Positions 1-10,379 of a DNA stretch of 64,000 nt are shown here, piece by piece (position 1 is the stretch's first letter; every line of letters starts with the position of its first letter). The position numbers were made by a program, and so were the translations under genes. The notes below the pieces were generated by a model, which was not told the origin of the DNA, did no database searches, and saw nothing but the letters and a program-made list of their open reading frames with translations. Source of the stretch: Azorinus chamasolen (lineage: Eukaryota > Mollusca > Bivalvia > Cardiida > Solecurtidae); assembly GCA_963576725.1 (NCBI GenBank), contig OY755241.1, positions 60,943,071-61,007,070 on the forward strand, written 5' to 3'.

Positions 1-341
1 CTGTCAAGCATTTTGACAGAATTATGGCCTTTTCATGGTTGGTCGACATGTCCGTTTGTGGCACAACCTAGTTAAGTCCACTTATTTTGATAACCCTTTG
101 AGATAAAGCTTTGAAACTTTACACACTTGTTTACCATCACAATGTTGCAGGCAATAGTATTTAACTCAGCCAAGCATTTTGACATGATTATGACCCTTTT
201 TATGGTTGGTCTGTCCGTGACATAACCTAGTTTAGTCCACTTATGTACATAAACCTTTGGGATAAAGCTTTGAAACTTAAGATACTTGCCTATCATCACA
301 AGCTTGATCTGTAGCCAAGAGTACATAACTCTTTCAAGCAT
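1..341. repeat. Tandem repeat Q, ~165-bp unit, two units
   Basis: The words caagcattttgaca and ataaagctttgaaact recur about every 165 bases, near 4, 170 and 333. The units are diverged by substitutions and small indels. No coding potential is supported: the short reading frames across it follow the repeat. The array is cut on the right by the LINE A insertion and runs off the window on the left. Confidence 0.75.
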
Positions 342-351
342 TTTGATAGAA

Positions 352-915
352 GTGAGTGAGTGAGTGAGTTGGGTTTTACGGCACCGCGACACTAAGTAGG
401 TCATATAGCGCCAATGACGAAAATTATGATGAAACGATGAAAATCAATAAAAAATCTCGATCAACGAGTCTGTAAATCATTAAAATATACGAAGATGAAA
501 ATGTAGAAAGGAATACAGAAATAAAATAATAGAACTGGTTAAACAGATTTATATTTTAGAATAAAGACCAGTCTCTTTCAAAAACGAAATTATATTCTCG
601 TACGGAACTGTATTAAATAACTGTTGCATAGAATCAACAGAAAAGTATTTATGTCTTATTATAGAAAGGTCAATACATTCAATCAAAAAATGTTTTACTG
701 TGTACGGCTCTTGACAGAAGACACATTCTGGTTGAATTTCGCGCTTTAGTAAATAGGAATGAGTAATACGAGAGTGTCCTATGCGACAGCGAGCTAGGAC
801 CACCTCATCTCTTCGTACAGGTCTATAATTTAAAAGAGAATCACCAATGGTTGGTTTGATGGCATGAAGTTTATTGTTAATATTGCTGTCCCAAGACATC
901 TGCCATTTGGAACAT
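352..915 (-). mobile_element. LINE A, 5'-truncated 3' end
   Basis: Read on the minus strand: end of a reverse-transcriptase polyprotein, a ~200-base 3' UTR, then a (CACT)n/(GAGT)n tail at 352-372. The UTR holds the conserved block gttttacggcaccgcgacac seen in every LINE A copy here (15.1, 34.8-35.4, 36.8-37.1, 40.9-41.2 kb). The 5' end stops at the same kind of place as the 34.8-kb copy, so both are truncated. The RNase H-bearing layout of the related LINE B suggests the I superfamily (Nimb-like); that clade assignment is inference. Confidence 0.85.
549..899 (-). CDS. LINE A ORF2 C-terminus (partial)
   Basis: 116 residues at the end of a non-LTR retrotransposon polyprotein. It shows RRDEVVLARCRIGHSRITHS followed by a zinc-knuckle-like CxxC...HxxxxC (PECVFCQEPYTVKHFLIEC), the usual C-terminal feature of I/Jockey-type ORF2 proteins. 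Reverse transcriptase and RNase H are missing through 5' truncation. The frame is open to its stop, so this is a relatively young fragment. The first Met is internal to the original protein and not a real start. Confidence 0.8.
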   Translation of the reverse strand: MSWDSNINNKLHAIKPTIGDSLLNYRPVRRDEVVLARCRIGHSRITHSYLLKREIQPECVFCQEPYTVKHFLIECIDLSIIRHKYFSVDSMQQLFNTVPYENIISFLKETGLYSKI

Positions 916-1290
916 GTATGGACCTTTTTATCTTAATTTTAAGTTTGTCTGTTTCGAAGAAAAGTCGAGCTATTGTGACCACTGGGTCGTAGGCGTCGTC
1001 TTTGTCGTATTGTGCAAAAACTTTAATGTAGCTCATTACTCGAAAAGTATAAGAGGTATCAACATGAAACTTCAAAGGTTAATAGATCCCATTTAGGAGA
1101 AGGTCCCTACATAAGAACAATAACTCTTGATTTCTAAATGTGTGAGTTATTGCCCTTTGAATTTTTTATACTTAGATTTTGTGTAGCTGATTACTCGAAA
1201 AGTAAAACTAAAATTAAATAAAATCTTCGCTTGTACTTCTTTTGAACACTATAGAGGCAACAAGTTTGGGTCAGTCATCATTCATACTAA
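916..1290. repeat. Diverged repeat R
   Basis: The stretch with ctcattactcgaaaagtata and caacatgaaacttc is a diverged relative of the 120-bp repeat at 57756-57995. No convincing reading frame. I see nothing else here. Confidence 0.5.
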
Positions 1291-1296
1291 TACTAA

Positions 1297-1341
1297 TACT
1301 GTTGGTCGGACGTAAAACCCAACTCACTCACTCACTCATTC
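1297..1341 (+). mobile_element. Fragment of tRNA-SINE 3' tail
   Basis: The words actgttggtcggacgtaaaa and cccaactcactcactcactc match the 3' end of the complete SINE at 27408-27701 (opposite strand). Only the tail is left, ending in (CACT)n. Confidence 0.65.
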
Positions 1342-1349
1342 TAACTTGC

Positions 1350-1862
1350 TGCAAATATTGTTGTTGACAAAATTAAGGTCAGGTTCGAAAAAGGGTCATG
1401 TTTGGTCATAAAGGTCACTAGGTCAAATCATAGAAAAATTTGTGAATACTCTAGTGGTCTTATTTTAGGTTAATGTTCATCAAATTTGCTCCAAATGAAG
1501 TTATTCACAAAGTCTATGTCAGTTTTGGTTCTAGCTCAAACATTATGTTGGGTCAAAAAGTAGGTCACTTGGATCGAATCACACCTTATGACCCTACTAG
1601 AGGCCCAATCGTTGGTAAATATTCGTAAAGTTTACTCCAAATTGTTCTTTACAAAATCTTGGTCAAGATGTGGGTTATATGGGGGTCAAAAAGTAGATCA
1701 CTAGGTCAAATTAAAGAAAAATGTGAACACAATAGAGGCCATAACATTTTGCTTCAGTCTTCATCAAACTTGCTTTAAACATTGTTATTGACAAAATCTA
1801 GGTCAAGTTTGAATGTGGGTCATTTTGGGTAGAAAAGTAGGTTCTAAACACTATACCCAGCT
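1350..1862. repeat. Tandem repeat K (~145-bp unit), degenerate
   Basis: Recurring aaaaagtaggtcactaggtc and 'gtgaatactctagtggtc' words mark about three units related to the large K array at 62055-63540. No gene. Confidence 0.65.
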
Positions 1863-2360
1863 AGCACACCAATATCGGGCCGATGTCGGCAAAAGGTCGG
1901 AATATCTGAAGAGCCGACCGACATTGCCTTGATGTCGGCAGGATGTATGGCCGACATAGCGTAAAGTTTTAAATGTTTCATAAAGAGTATAATGAAACAA
2001 TTTCAGCATCATATTATATAAGTTTATTAGTTAACAATAACAGATATCGGTCTACTTCATTTATTTTCTATACCCCGTTTTCGAAATATCGGGCCAACAT
2101 AGGCCCGATATTACCTATTATGTGCAATATCGGTTTGACGTCTGGATGATATTGGTGTGTTTCTTGTTAATTTGTGTTAAACATAAGAGGGTGAAGTTGG
2201 CCTGCACAAAACATTTTGTAAACAATATTTTATTGTCTGTTTAATTTCGTCCCACTAATATGTATATCGGGCCAACATTGGGCCTATATTACCGCGTAAG
2301 CTTCAATATCGGATTGACGTCGGGCCGATGTTTTATCCTATTTTCAAGGGAAAGAATTGC
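1863..2360. repeat. GGGCCGAT-rich repeat S, possible inverted ends
   Basis: Blocks such as atatcgggccgatgtcggc and atatcgggccaacattgggc alternate with unique AT-rich DNA. The left side reads acacaccaatat and, at about 2148, atattggtgtg, so the two blocks may be terminal inverted repeats of a small DNA element. Related tandem motifs make up 13610-14115. Confidence 0.55.
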
Positions 2361-2925
2361 TGACATAAAAAGTTAACTCTTATTAACTCATGCAGTAAAT
2401 ATGAATATTTCTATTTATGTGTTAATATGATAGATTTAATGCAAGTAAAATTCTGTATGGCTATAACTTCCAGTGAGTTTTTGGTAACCAATATTATTCA
2501 GTTTTATATTCACTATTTGATTAAATTTACTACAAAGGAAATGAAATTTGCACATTTAACCACCCAGCCTGGACAGATACTAAGGTAATATATATGAATT
2601 ATCAAATTATTTCAAAGTGTTTAGAATATATATAGGTATTTATCATTGTCAGTTTTGTCAAAGAAGTTATTGAAAACAGGTTTGTCACATATTTTCGTGA
2701 CACGAATTTGGGCGAACATTTGTTTGAAACAGTTTGAGGCCACAGTGCTGTGATTTTACTACTTTTTCTATTAGTAGACAGGTTTAGGAGATGAATAGTT
2801 GAGACAACTTATAAGACAGCTTTTTACATTATGAGTCTCGATATTAAGCATGTCTTACTGGGTACAGTATGGACAAATTGAAGCCAATGTAGGGCAGCAT
2901 AAAGTTGAGCAGTTTGACCAGTGAC
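2361..2925. other. No recognised feature
   Basis: AT-rich DNA with short reading frames only. I see no repeat family or gene here. Confidence 0.5.
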
Positions 2926-3174
2926 AACTAGAGGTTTTTGTCACAAAAACGGATGTCTCCCCTCTAATAAAAACATATGTAAAGGGAAATCACTAACAAG
3001 AGGGCCATGATGGCCCTGAAATCGCTCACCAGAGGGAAAGATTTTTAAAATTTAACTACATGTATGTTTCTAAACAAAACTGGACACCTGTTTTGTGGGG
3101 TGTTATTTGACCCTTTCTCTGTATAATTATAATGGCAAGCTTTCTGGGATGATTTGCTTTATTATAAATATTTT

Positions 3175-3480
3175 CTAAATGGAAAAGTAGTAAAGTCAAG
3201 CAGGCAAAGCCACATGCAAGACGCAACCACCACCAAAACACCGATAGACAGCATGACACACACACACACCCAAACGCACACACACACACATGAAATGAAC
3301 ACAGAAAACACCAAAAGACACACAAGAACCAGGGACAAACGTTCCACAACATGAACAAACCACAAGCACAAAGACGCAAGGCAAACAAAAGGAAGGGTGA
3401 CAAAGAGAGTACCGCCTTGGCACGGTCAGCAGCAAAAACAAAACTGGGGGTTTAAACCGGTTTACGGACGTCCTAACCTC
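3175..3480 (-). repeat. Repeat M (minus strand), with CA microsatellite
   Basis: Minus-strand reading shows aaaccggtttaaacccc, then gaccgtgccaaggcggtac, and ends in ggtggtggttgcgtcttg. The same blocks recur at 20.4-20.75 kb, 22.63-22.73 kb, 28.54-28.77 kb and loosely at 38.47 kb. A (CA)n run lies at 3257-3293. Cys- and Val-rich reading frames follow from the low-complexity DNA. Function unknown. Confidence 0.6.
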
Positions 3481-3850
3481 ACACTTCTCTCAAAGTCACC
3501 CTAGCTTTACAAATATTGAAATTAAAGGTATCCCCTCTGGACTTACCCACAACACAGACGACGGAGAACACAGGACAACATGTAAAACATAGCATAATAA
3601 CTGTGACAATCCGTCAAATATGTACTCAATGACTTTGCTGAAGTCAGAGCACCTGCAGGTAAGCCGTTAAGGGCACGACAGGGAAAAAAGTAATACATGA
3701 GTCTGGTAAGCTCCTCCTGTATCCAAGTTTAAGAGTATACCATCATAGAGTACTACCCTCGGCCTGTCATCGTGCAAGCAAAGAGGGAGGCGTAGCTACC
3801 GACTGAAAAAGGGTCGATAACCAAACATGCAGTGTGTTGCAATATAATAG
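3481..3850. other. No recognised feature
   Basis: Internal to the D composite between repeat M and the Penelope-like remnant. I see no repeat match or reading frame of note. Confidence 0.4.
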
Positions 3851-3927
3851 GATCATAACCTTTCTTTTTAAATGTTTTAATGCGTTTTATAAACAAATCA
3901 TGAAAATGGATATGACCCCGAATTTTC

Positions 3928-4590
3928 CTAAGTTTGTAGATAAAATTCTGGTTGAGAAATGCCTTGTCGCAGTAACGTCCGTAGATTGCAATTATATTTA
4001 CAAATGAGAGGTAAATTTCGATAATAAAATTTAGAAAAGGTTTTCCGAAGTTTGTGATATCTGTAACCTTGCTTAAGAAGTTTATCAGTTATAACTAAAT
4101 TATATCTGTTAAAATCTTCAAGCAAAGAACAGGCTCGGGCAAACCTAATAAGTTGAGAAATATAAACCCCATAAGATGTAGAACGTGGCACATCCCCATC
4201 TAGAAAAGGATTAAAATTAAAATCTTCTCTTTTATCGTATACTTTGGACGAAACTTTATCATTTGTAATTGAAAGATTCAAATCTAAAAATGAAGCATTA
4301 ATGTCAGATTGATTCGCTTTGTTTAAAGACAGTTCTTTTGGGTAGATTGAAGAAACCATAGTATCAAAATAAGGATTATCTAAATTCAAAATATCGTCTA
4401 AATACCTTGAAGTTTTATTAAAAGCATTAACAATATCGGTCTGTGTATCAGGTTTTAAGCTAAGCATAAAATCCCTCATAGCAATACAAAAACAAATCTG
4501 CAACAAGAGTGAGTGGGTTTTACGGCACCGCGACACTAAGTAGGTCATATAAGAGGTCATATATATATGTCTGCAACAAGAGGGGCACAA
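3928..4590 (-). pseudogene. Penelope-like reverse transcriptase, C-terminal part (copy A)
   Basis: The minus-strand frame carries the RT motif C box SRYLDDILNLDNPYFD, followed by the thumb-like segment typical of this family (YGVYISQLIRFARACS, KLLKQGYRYHKLRKTFSKFY). The upstream palm motif B lies in another frame at 4557-4811 because a 60-bp LINE tail plus duplicated target interrupts it. The family resembles Penelope-like elements; no GIY-YIG endonuclease is visible. Copy B at 22.7-23.8 kb is a close paralogue and shows the uninterrupted sequence. Confidence 0.75.
4510..4569 (-). mobile_element. 60-bp LINE A tail insertion with 13-bp TSD
   Basis: A LINE A 3' tail (tgagtgggttttacggcac...) lies between two copies of tctgcaacaagag (4497-4509 and 4570-4582). 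Copy B of the host element (about 22941-22953) has the target once, giving a true empty site. It interrupts the reverse transcriptase just after motif B. Confidence 0.9.
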
Positions 4591-5030
4591 TTTGTACCCA
4601 TGGGTATACCAACAACTTGACGATATACGGTATCCCCATAACGCACAAATATATTATCTAAAAGAAAGGTAAGAGATCTACAAACATCAAGGCAAGTCCA
4701 TATTGTGTAATGTTCAACTTCTGAATTCGAAAAGTCCAATACCGAACGTTTACCGGCCGTTAACTTGGAAAGCATATTTCGCACAAAAAAAAATATGTGG
4801 AAAAGTTTCATTTTCCATTACATATTACTGCGCATAACCTAACAACTCCTTGATATATTGCGCATTTAGAAACAAATGACAACTCTTGAAGAGCACATTT
4901 CGTAACAAAACCAGTTCACACAGGGACGTTTCGAACTCCTTCAGAATTAGAGTACTGATGATTGTTTCAAAGCAGAAATTGTATAAAAATCGCGATTCCA
5001 ACAATTTATACAAACGGAATTGTTATGGAA
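4557..5030 (-). pseudogene. Penelope-like reverse transcriptase, palm motif B region (copy A)
   Basis: Minus-strand frame 4557-4811 shows VEHYTIWTCLDVCRSLTFLL and VVGIPMGTNCAPLVAD, the palm segment with motif B that precedes the YLDD box. Upstream sequence to about 5030 has no clear frame and motif A is not found. The element is dead. Confidence 0.7.
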
Positions 5031-5082
5031 ATGGAAAATTAAAACTTGTTAACAATAACTGGTGATAATAACCATTGTGATA

Positions 5083-6600
5083 AATACAGCATTTGCCTTT
5101 GTGATAAATAGAGCATTTGCTCCATAGGAGTAAATGCACTATTTATTACAATGATTTCAAATCTACAAAATTCTGAAATTTTCCTTTTCTCTAATTAACC
5201 CTTTTCCTCATATAAACATGTTTTCACGCATTTATTTGCAAACAGGGTAGACCCAGATTTACCTCTTTGAATAAGCAGACAACATTTCTAACAGATGACA
5301 ACCCTATCACTGCTAAGCATGATTTGACCGAAATTAGCACACAGTTCGGACTCTGATCTGACACATACCGGTATGTAACTTTATATGTGGTTTGTATATG
5401 AGTTAATTTACTCCTATGGAGCAAGTGCTCTATTTATCACAATGGTTTGAAATCTACACAATTCTGAAATTTTCTCTAATTAATGCTCCTTATCAGTAGA
5501 TTTATTCAAAGAGGAAGAATCTGAAAAAAAGCCTTGGTGATAAATAGAGCATTTGCTAACCATTGTGATAAATATAGCAAAAGCTCCATAGGAGTAAATG
5601 TTCTATTTATAACAAAGGTTTCAAATCTACACAATTCTGAAATTTTCCTTTTCTATAATTAATGCTCCTTATCAGATTTATTCAAAGAGGTATAATAGTC
5701 ACTTTATGAAACCATTGTGATAAATATAGCATTTGCCTTTGTGATAAATAGAGCATTTGCTTCATAGTAAATGCACTATTTATCACAATGGTGTCAAATC
5801 TAAACAATTCTGAAAATTTTATTTTCTCTAATACCCTTTTCCTCATATAAACATGTTTTCACGCATTTGCAAACAGAGTAGACCCAGATTTACCTCTTTG
5901 AATAAGCAGAAAACATTTCTAACAGATGACAACCCTATCACTGCTTAGCATGACTTGACCAAAATTAGCACACAGTTTGGTTTCTGATCTGAAACATACC
6001 GGTATGTAACTTTATATGTGCTTTGTATGAGTTAATTTACTCCTATTTAGCAAATGCTCTATTTATCACAATGGTTTGAAATCTATACAATTCTGAAATT
6101 TTCCTTTTCTCTAATTAATGCTCCTTATCAGTAGATTTATTCAAAGAGGTAGGATCTGAAAAAAGCCTGTGATAAATAGAGCAATTGCTAAACATTGTGA
6201 TAAATAGAGCAAAAGCTCCGTAGGAGTAAATGATCTATTTATCACAATGGTTTCAAATCTACAAAATTCTGAAACTTTCCTTTTCTATAATTAATGCTCC
6301 TTATCAGTAGATTTATTCAAAGAGGTAGGATCTGAAAAACGCCTTTGTGATAGAGCATTTGCTCCATAGGCGTAAATGCTCTATTTATCACCATGGTTTC
6401 AAATATACACAATTTTGAAATTTTCCTTTTCTCTAATTAATGCTCCTTATCAGTAGATTTATTCAGAGATATAATAGTCACTTTATGAAATCATTGTGAT
6501 AAATAGAGCATTTGCTCCATAGGAGTAAATGCTCTATTTATCACAATGGTTTCAAATCTACAAAATTCTGAAATTTTTCAAGAGGCAGGATCTAAAAATA
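5083..6600. repeat. Palindromic satellite array
   Basis: About eight 150-250-bp units. Most contain an inverted repeat: ATTGTGATAAATAGAGCAT, a short spacer with 'ctccataggag', then ATGCTCTATTTATCACAATG. The best copy (about 6490-6549) has arms of ~28 bases with one mismatch. Between palindromes, 'caaatctacacaattctgaa' and 'ttattcaaagaggtagga' recur. A lone diverged palindrome sits at 12895-12962. No coding sequence. Confidence 0.85.
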
Positions 6601-6830
6601 TCCTATGAGGGAATGGGTCAAAAACAGTGTGAACAAACAGACTAATTCTGAAGCAGACAACTTGATAAGAGTTTTGACCAGGAACTTGACCTATCCAGTG
6701 ATTACGTAACACAGATGGAGTGACTGCAATCCTTCCAGCTCAGAGGAACCTTTATAGTGTAAAAGACTATTTTAAAGTATAACCAACAGGGCAGGGCAGG
6801 TCCAGTTACTATGATGAACTATGATATTAA
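6601..6830. other. No recognised feature
   Basis: Short stretch between the palindromic satellite and the resumed D monomers; no family match seen. Confidence 0.4.
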
Positions 6831-8426
6831 CCAATGTCAATAAGGTATACTAAGTAAATCTATACACCAAATATCTAAGCTCTGTGACATGTAGTTTTTG
6901 ACGAGAAGATTTTTGAAGTTTTCCCGATGCCTAACCTAAGTGAGTCCAGCATTCTGCTACTTGTACAGAAAACAAGTCAGCTAGAAAAAAATGGCCACCC
7001 CTGGGACCGTGGCGGGGCCAATTTTGACTCCAGGGACATAATTTATATAACTTTTGTAGAGGACCTATAGGTGATGCTATGTGCTAAAGATGAAAGCTGA
7101 AAACCCTGTAGATTCAGAGGAGAAGACTTTTAAAGTTCAAATTGTTGACGACGCACGACAGACATCAGGCGATCACAAAAGCTCACCCTGAGCACTTTGT
7201 GCTCTCCTGAGCTAAAAATGTTATGGACTTGATGAATGATACCTCCCCTCAGTATGTGCTTTCCACACCACATTTTTCAAGAAAAAAATGATAACAGCTA
7301 ACAACTCCAAAAATACTGATACCAGAATTATTGCCCTTGTGCATGACACTTACTTTCATCATGCTCTTTCCAAAATAAAATGTCATTCCAGTAGCATCAG
7401 TCGAACAGGAGATATTGATCGGCCAAAAATTGTAACAAAGGGCAATAACTCCAAAAGTATTGAAGTCAGAGTTATGGCCCTTGTTCATGACACTTTCTCT
7501 CATCATGCTCTTTCCATGTATGAAGTTTCGATACGATGGCAAGAGCCATGTAGGAGTTATCGTCCGGATAAGAAAGCATTAAACAAATGTACAAGGGGCG
7601 ATAACTCTAAATTTATTGAAGCTCGAGTTAAGGATCTTATGCATGACACGATCTTATGCATGACACTTTCGCTTATCATGATCTTTCCATGTATGAAGTT
7701 TCACTCCAATGGCATGTGCCACATAGGAGTTATCGTCCTGACAAAAAAATTGTGATATTTTTACAAAGGGCAATAACTCCAATATTAGTGAAGCCAGAGT
7801 TATGGAACTTGTGCATGACACTTCCGCTCGTCATGATCTTTCCATATATGAAGTTTCAAATCCAATGGCATGAGCCATATAGAAGTTATCGTCCGGACAA
7901 AAAAGTGAATTTTTTTACAAGGGGCAATAACTCCTATATTAGTGAAGCCATAGTTATGGACCTTGTGCATGACACTTCCTCTCATTATGCTCTTTCCATA
8001 TATGAAGTTTCAATCAACTGGCATCAGGCATGATGAAGTTATTGTCTGGACAAAAATATTTTGTTTTTACAAAGGGCACTAACTCCAATATTAGTGCAGC
8101 CAGAGTTATGAACCTTGTGCATGACACTTCCTCTCATGATCTTTCCATATATGAAGTTTCAATCCAATTGCATGAGTCATATAGAAGTTATCGTCCGGAC
8201 AAATAAGTGTGATTTTTTACAAGGGGCAATAACTCCTATATTAGTGAAGCCAAAGTTATGGACCTTGTGCTTGACACTTCCTCTCATTATGCTCTTTCCA
8301 TATATGAAGTTTCAATCAACTGGCATCAGGCATATTGAAGTTATCGTCCGGACAAAAAGTGTGACGGACAGACAGACAACTCTCACGAAAACAATGTCTC
8401 CCCCATATAAATATGGGGGGAGACAT

Positions 8427-8890
8427 AATGATGAGTACAGTAATAGTTATTGTGAAGTTCTTGAATCAGATGGAGATGAGTTCCTATAGGAGTTTCCTCA
8501 CCTGGTTCTACACTTTTTGCCAGAAAATGTTAATTGTTTGCCTGTTATCTCAGAGACATACACACATATGTTTCTGGTTATCTTCAGTCCTCCAGAGCAC
8601 AGCAGGTAATACATGTAAGCTGGGATATCTACATGTAATTTATAGATAGAAAAAAATGCTTTAGCTAGTGTTGGGAAGCAGACCAATTTTTATTTTTATT
8701 TATCGATTGATGCAGCCGATTGAAGATCAAGTCATTTTCTACAGTATTCATATTCGAAAAAATCTGTATGACCAGTGACAGGTTTAATGCTATGCGTATT
8801 ATTTTTTACCTGAATTCAACTGCCACCAGACTTCCTTTGAGTGTTTGCAATAGTGGTTTACTGTATACTGATTTTCAGTGATGTTTTTCT
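8427..8890. other. Intergenic or intronic DNA, no repeat recognised
   Basis: AT-rich, without a recognised repeat. It directly precedes a possible splice acceptor at 8905. Confidence 0.4.
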
Positions 8891-8905
8891 TAACTATATT
8901 CGCAG

Positions 8906-9035
8906 CCAAGACATCCGCATGGCGTACGTCACAGCTGTTTGCAACCAGATAGGAAAATTCACTAATGAACAACAGCATCAGAGGAAAATTCTGGAGAATA
9001 TTCTCCAGAAAGTCAGTGACTTGACCAATACATAA
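8906..9035 (+). CDS. Candidate terminal exon, unknown protein
   Basis: A pyrimidine-containing stretch ending 'attcgcag' at 8905 is followed by an open frame to TAA at 9033-9035. The peptide includes DIRMAYVTAVCNQIGKFTNE and QHQRKILENILQKVSDL, polar and probably helical. Base composition is less AT-rich than its flanks. I do not recognise the family. It could be the last exon of a host gene whose earlier exons lie elsewhere, or a chance frame. Confidence 0.35.
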
Positions 9036-10379
9036 GTGGCCGGTGCAGAAAGGAGTATACCAGAGACAATAAGAAACAAATGAAGGAGGCCATCAAGATC
9101 AGAAAATGGAAATCAGCTATGAACCGGGACTAGGGGCTATACCGGCTCTCGCACATCTGGGACCCTTTTCGTCGGATCATTTGCACCTGCTGTCAGAAAT
9201 AATCGATGATTGGCAGAATAAGCTGGTTCTTTGAGAATGGTGACAACAGTCATTGAGACTTTAAGCAGTGTAATAAAACCTCTTTAATTATAATAAATTC
9301 AAATTGGATTTACCAACCAAATGAACAATATCAAGGCTGATCAATAGTGATCATATTTATGACAGTTTATGATTGTAAACTAATGAAGGCTGCTAAGCAA
9401 ACCCTAATGCATTGCAAACAGTGTCGACCCAGGACACCAATATAAGCACATTCGCCATTTTGCACTTAAATAGCAGATTATACACTGCAGCTAATCTGGG
9501 TCGGCATTGCTTGCAATGTCAGAATTCTTATGTTGGATTTCATATAGCAGCATTCAAAAGCTATTTGCTGAACGCTTTTCCTCATATTGACACCTTTTAA
9601 TGCAATTTGCAAACAGAATAGACCATGATGAGACCGCTCCCTTACCATGTCCTACTTTGTTTGCTTATAAAAAATTGATTCGATTCTACGCTTTTGGATG
9701 TTGACTCTAAAACTGCTTGTATCACGTACTACTATAAAATTATAAAATTATGGTAGGTGGGGTGTAGAATAAATATTCATAAGGGAAGGGTTGAGTAAGT
9801 TATGGTTAAAAAATGTTCCGAAAGGTAAACATGCTGTAATTATTAAATTTGACGCTTTGATTTTTGGTCTGCTACAAATATGGTAGTCTGCTGTTTGATG
9901 AATTTGAAACAAAGAATTTGTCTTTGTGTGTGTTTTGGGGGAGGGGCAGAGTCTGGCGAATGACACGCAATTAGGATTTCAGATGAGACGCCAAGTTACT
10001 CGGCATCATATCTGGATCCAAACTGTTTGCATATGCTATTTTCATACCTAACGGTTTATGGCTAAATGTATACAGGAACTTCTAATCTGGGTTTACATTG
10101 TTTTCCAATCTGCATGAATTTAAAACTTCACCTCTTTGCTTAAAGTTATATGTATTCGGCGAGTCAGTGTCAAACCACTTGGATCCGGGTGAGTCACTGA
10201 ATAACTTGGTTTCTCTTCTGGAGCCAAATTGATTTCATATATAACAGCTACTAGTTCATATAGCTGGCAAAGGGTCGAGCTACTGTCATATCTGCATGTT
10301 TTTTAAGATGTGAACCTGGCCTTTTTCCTTCATGTTAACCTATTTCCTTATACAGTCAATCCTCTCTATTACAACCACT
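9036..10379. other. Non-coding DNA with a degenerate J palindrome
   Basis: Near 9404-9515 'attgcaaacagtgtcgaccc' is answered in inverted form by 'gggtcggcattgcttgcaat'. A related degenerate copy lies at 9975-10035 (gatgagacgcc ... ggatccaaactgtttgc). No gene is supported elsewhere. Confidence 0.5.

Larger units (their letters stand above)
2995..7213 (+). mobile_element. D element (composite, 4.2 kb) inserted in G
   Basis: Starts AACAAGAGGGCC with the hairpin GGGCCATGATGGCCC at about 3003-3017 and GCTCACC at 3024-3030. It ends with the GAGCACTTTGTGCTC hairpin and GAGCT at 7213. Removing it joins cact to aaaaatg exactly as in the uninterrupted G copy at 59.76 kb, so there is no target-site duplication. 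Inside lie repeat M, a Penelope-like pseudogene and a palindromic satellite; recognisable D monomers remain at 2995-3130 and 6830-7213. Confidence 0.75.
2926..8426 (+). mobile_element. G element, copy 1, split by a nested D element
   Basis: The 5' end (2926-2994) has AACTAGAGG, a hairpin with arms GTTTTTGT/ACAAAAAC, then ATGTCTCCCC. The 3' end (about 8393-8426) is a hairpin closing in GGGGGGAGACAT, the inverse of the 5' motif. The halves are separated by the D element at 2995-7213; across the junction the sequence continues exactly as in the second G copy at 59696. The body (7214-8390) is about seven ~150-bp monomers around 'ggcaataactcc', 'gcatgacacttcc' and 'gaagttatcgtccggacaaa'. No protein is encoded; reading frames in the monomers are repeat artefacts. 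Confidence 0.8.

Noticed and set aside
3056..3441. Cys/Val-rich frames of up to 115 residues
   Set aside because: Produced by the (CA)n microsatellite and repeat M; low complexity.
5083..6600. Possible CRISPR array (regular palindromic repeats)
   Set aside because: Inter-palindrome DNA is itself repeated, units are unequal and diverged, no cas genes, and the context is eukaryotic.
7249..8489. Reading frames of 60-155 residues in the G monomers
   Set aside because: Same peptide pattern recurs with each ~150-bp monomer and in the second G copy with frameshifts; not conserved as protein.
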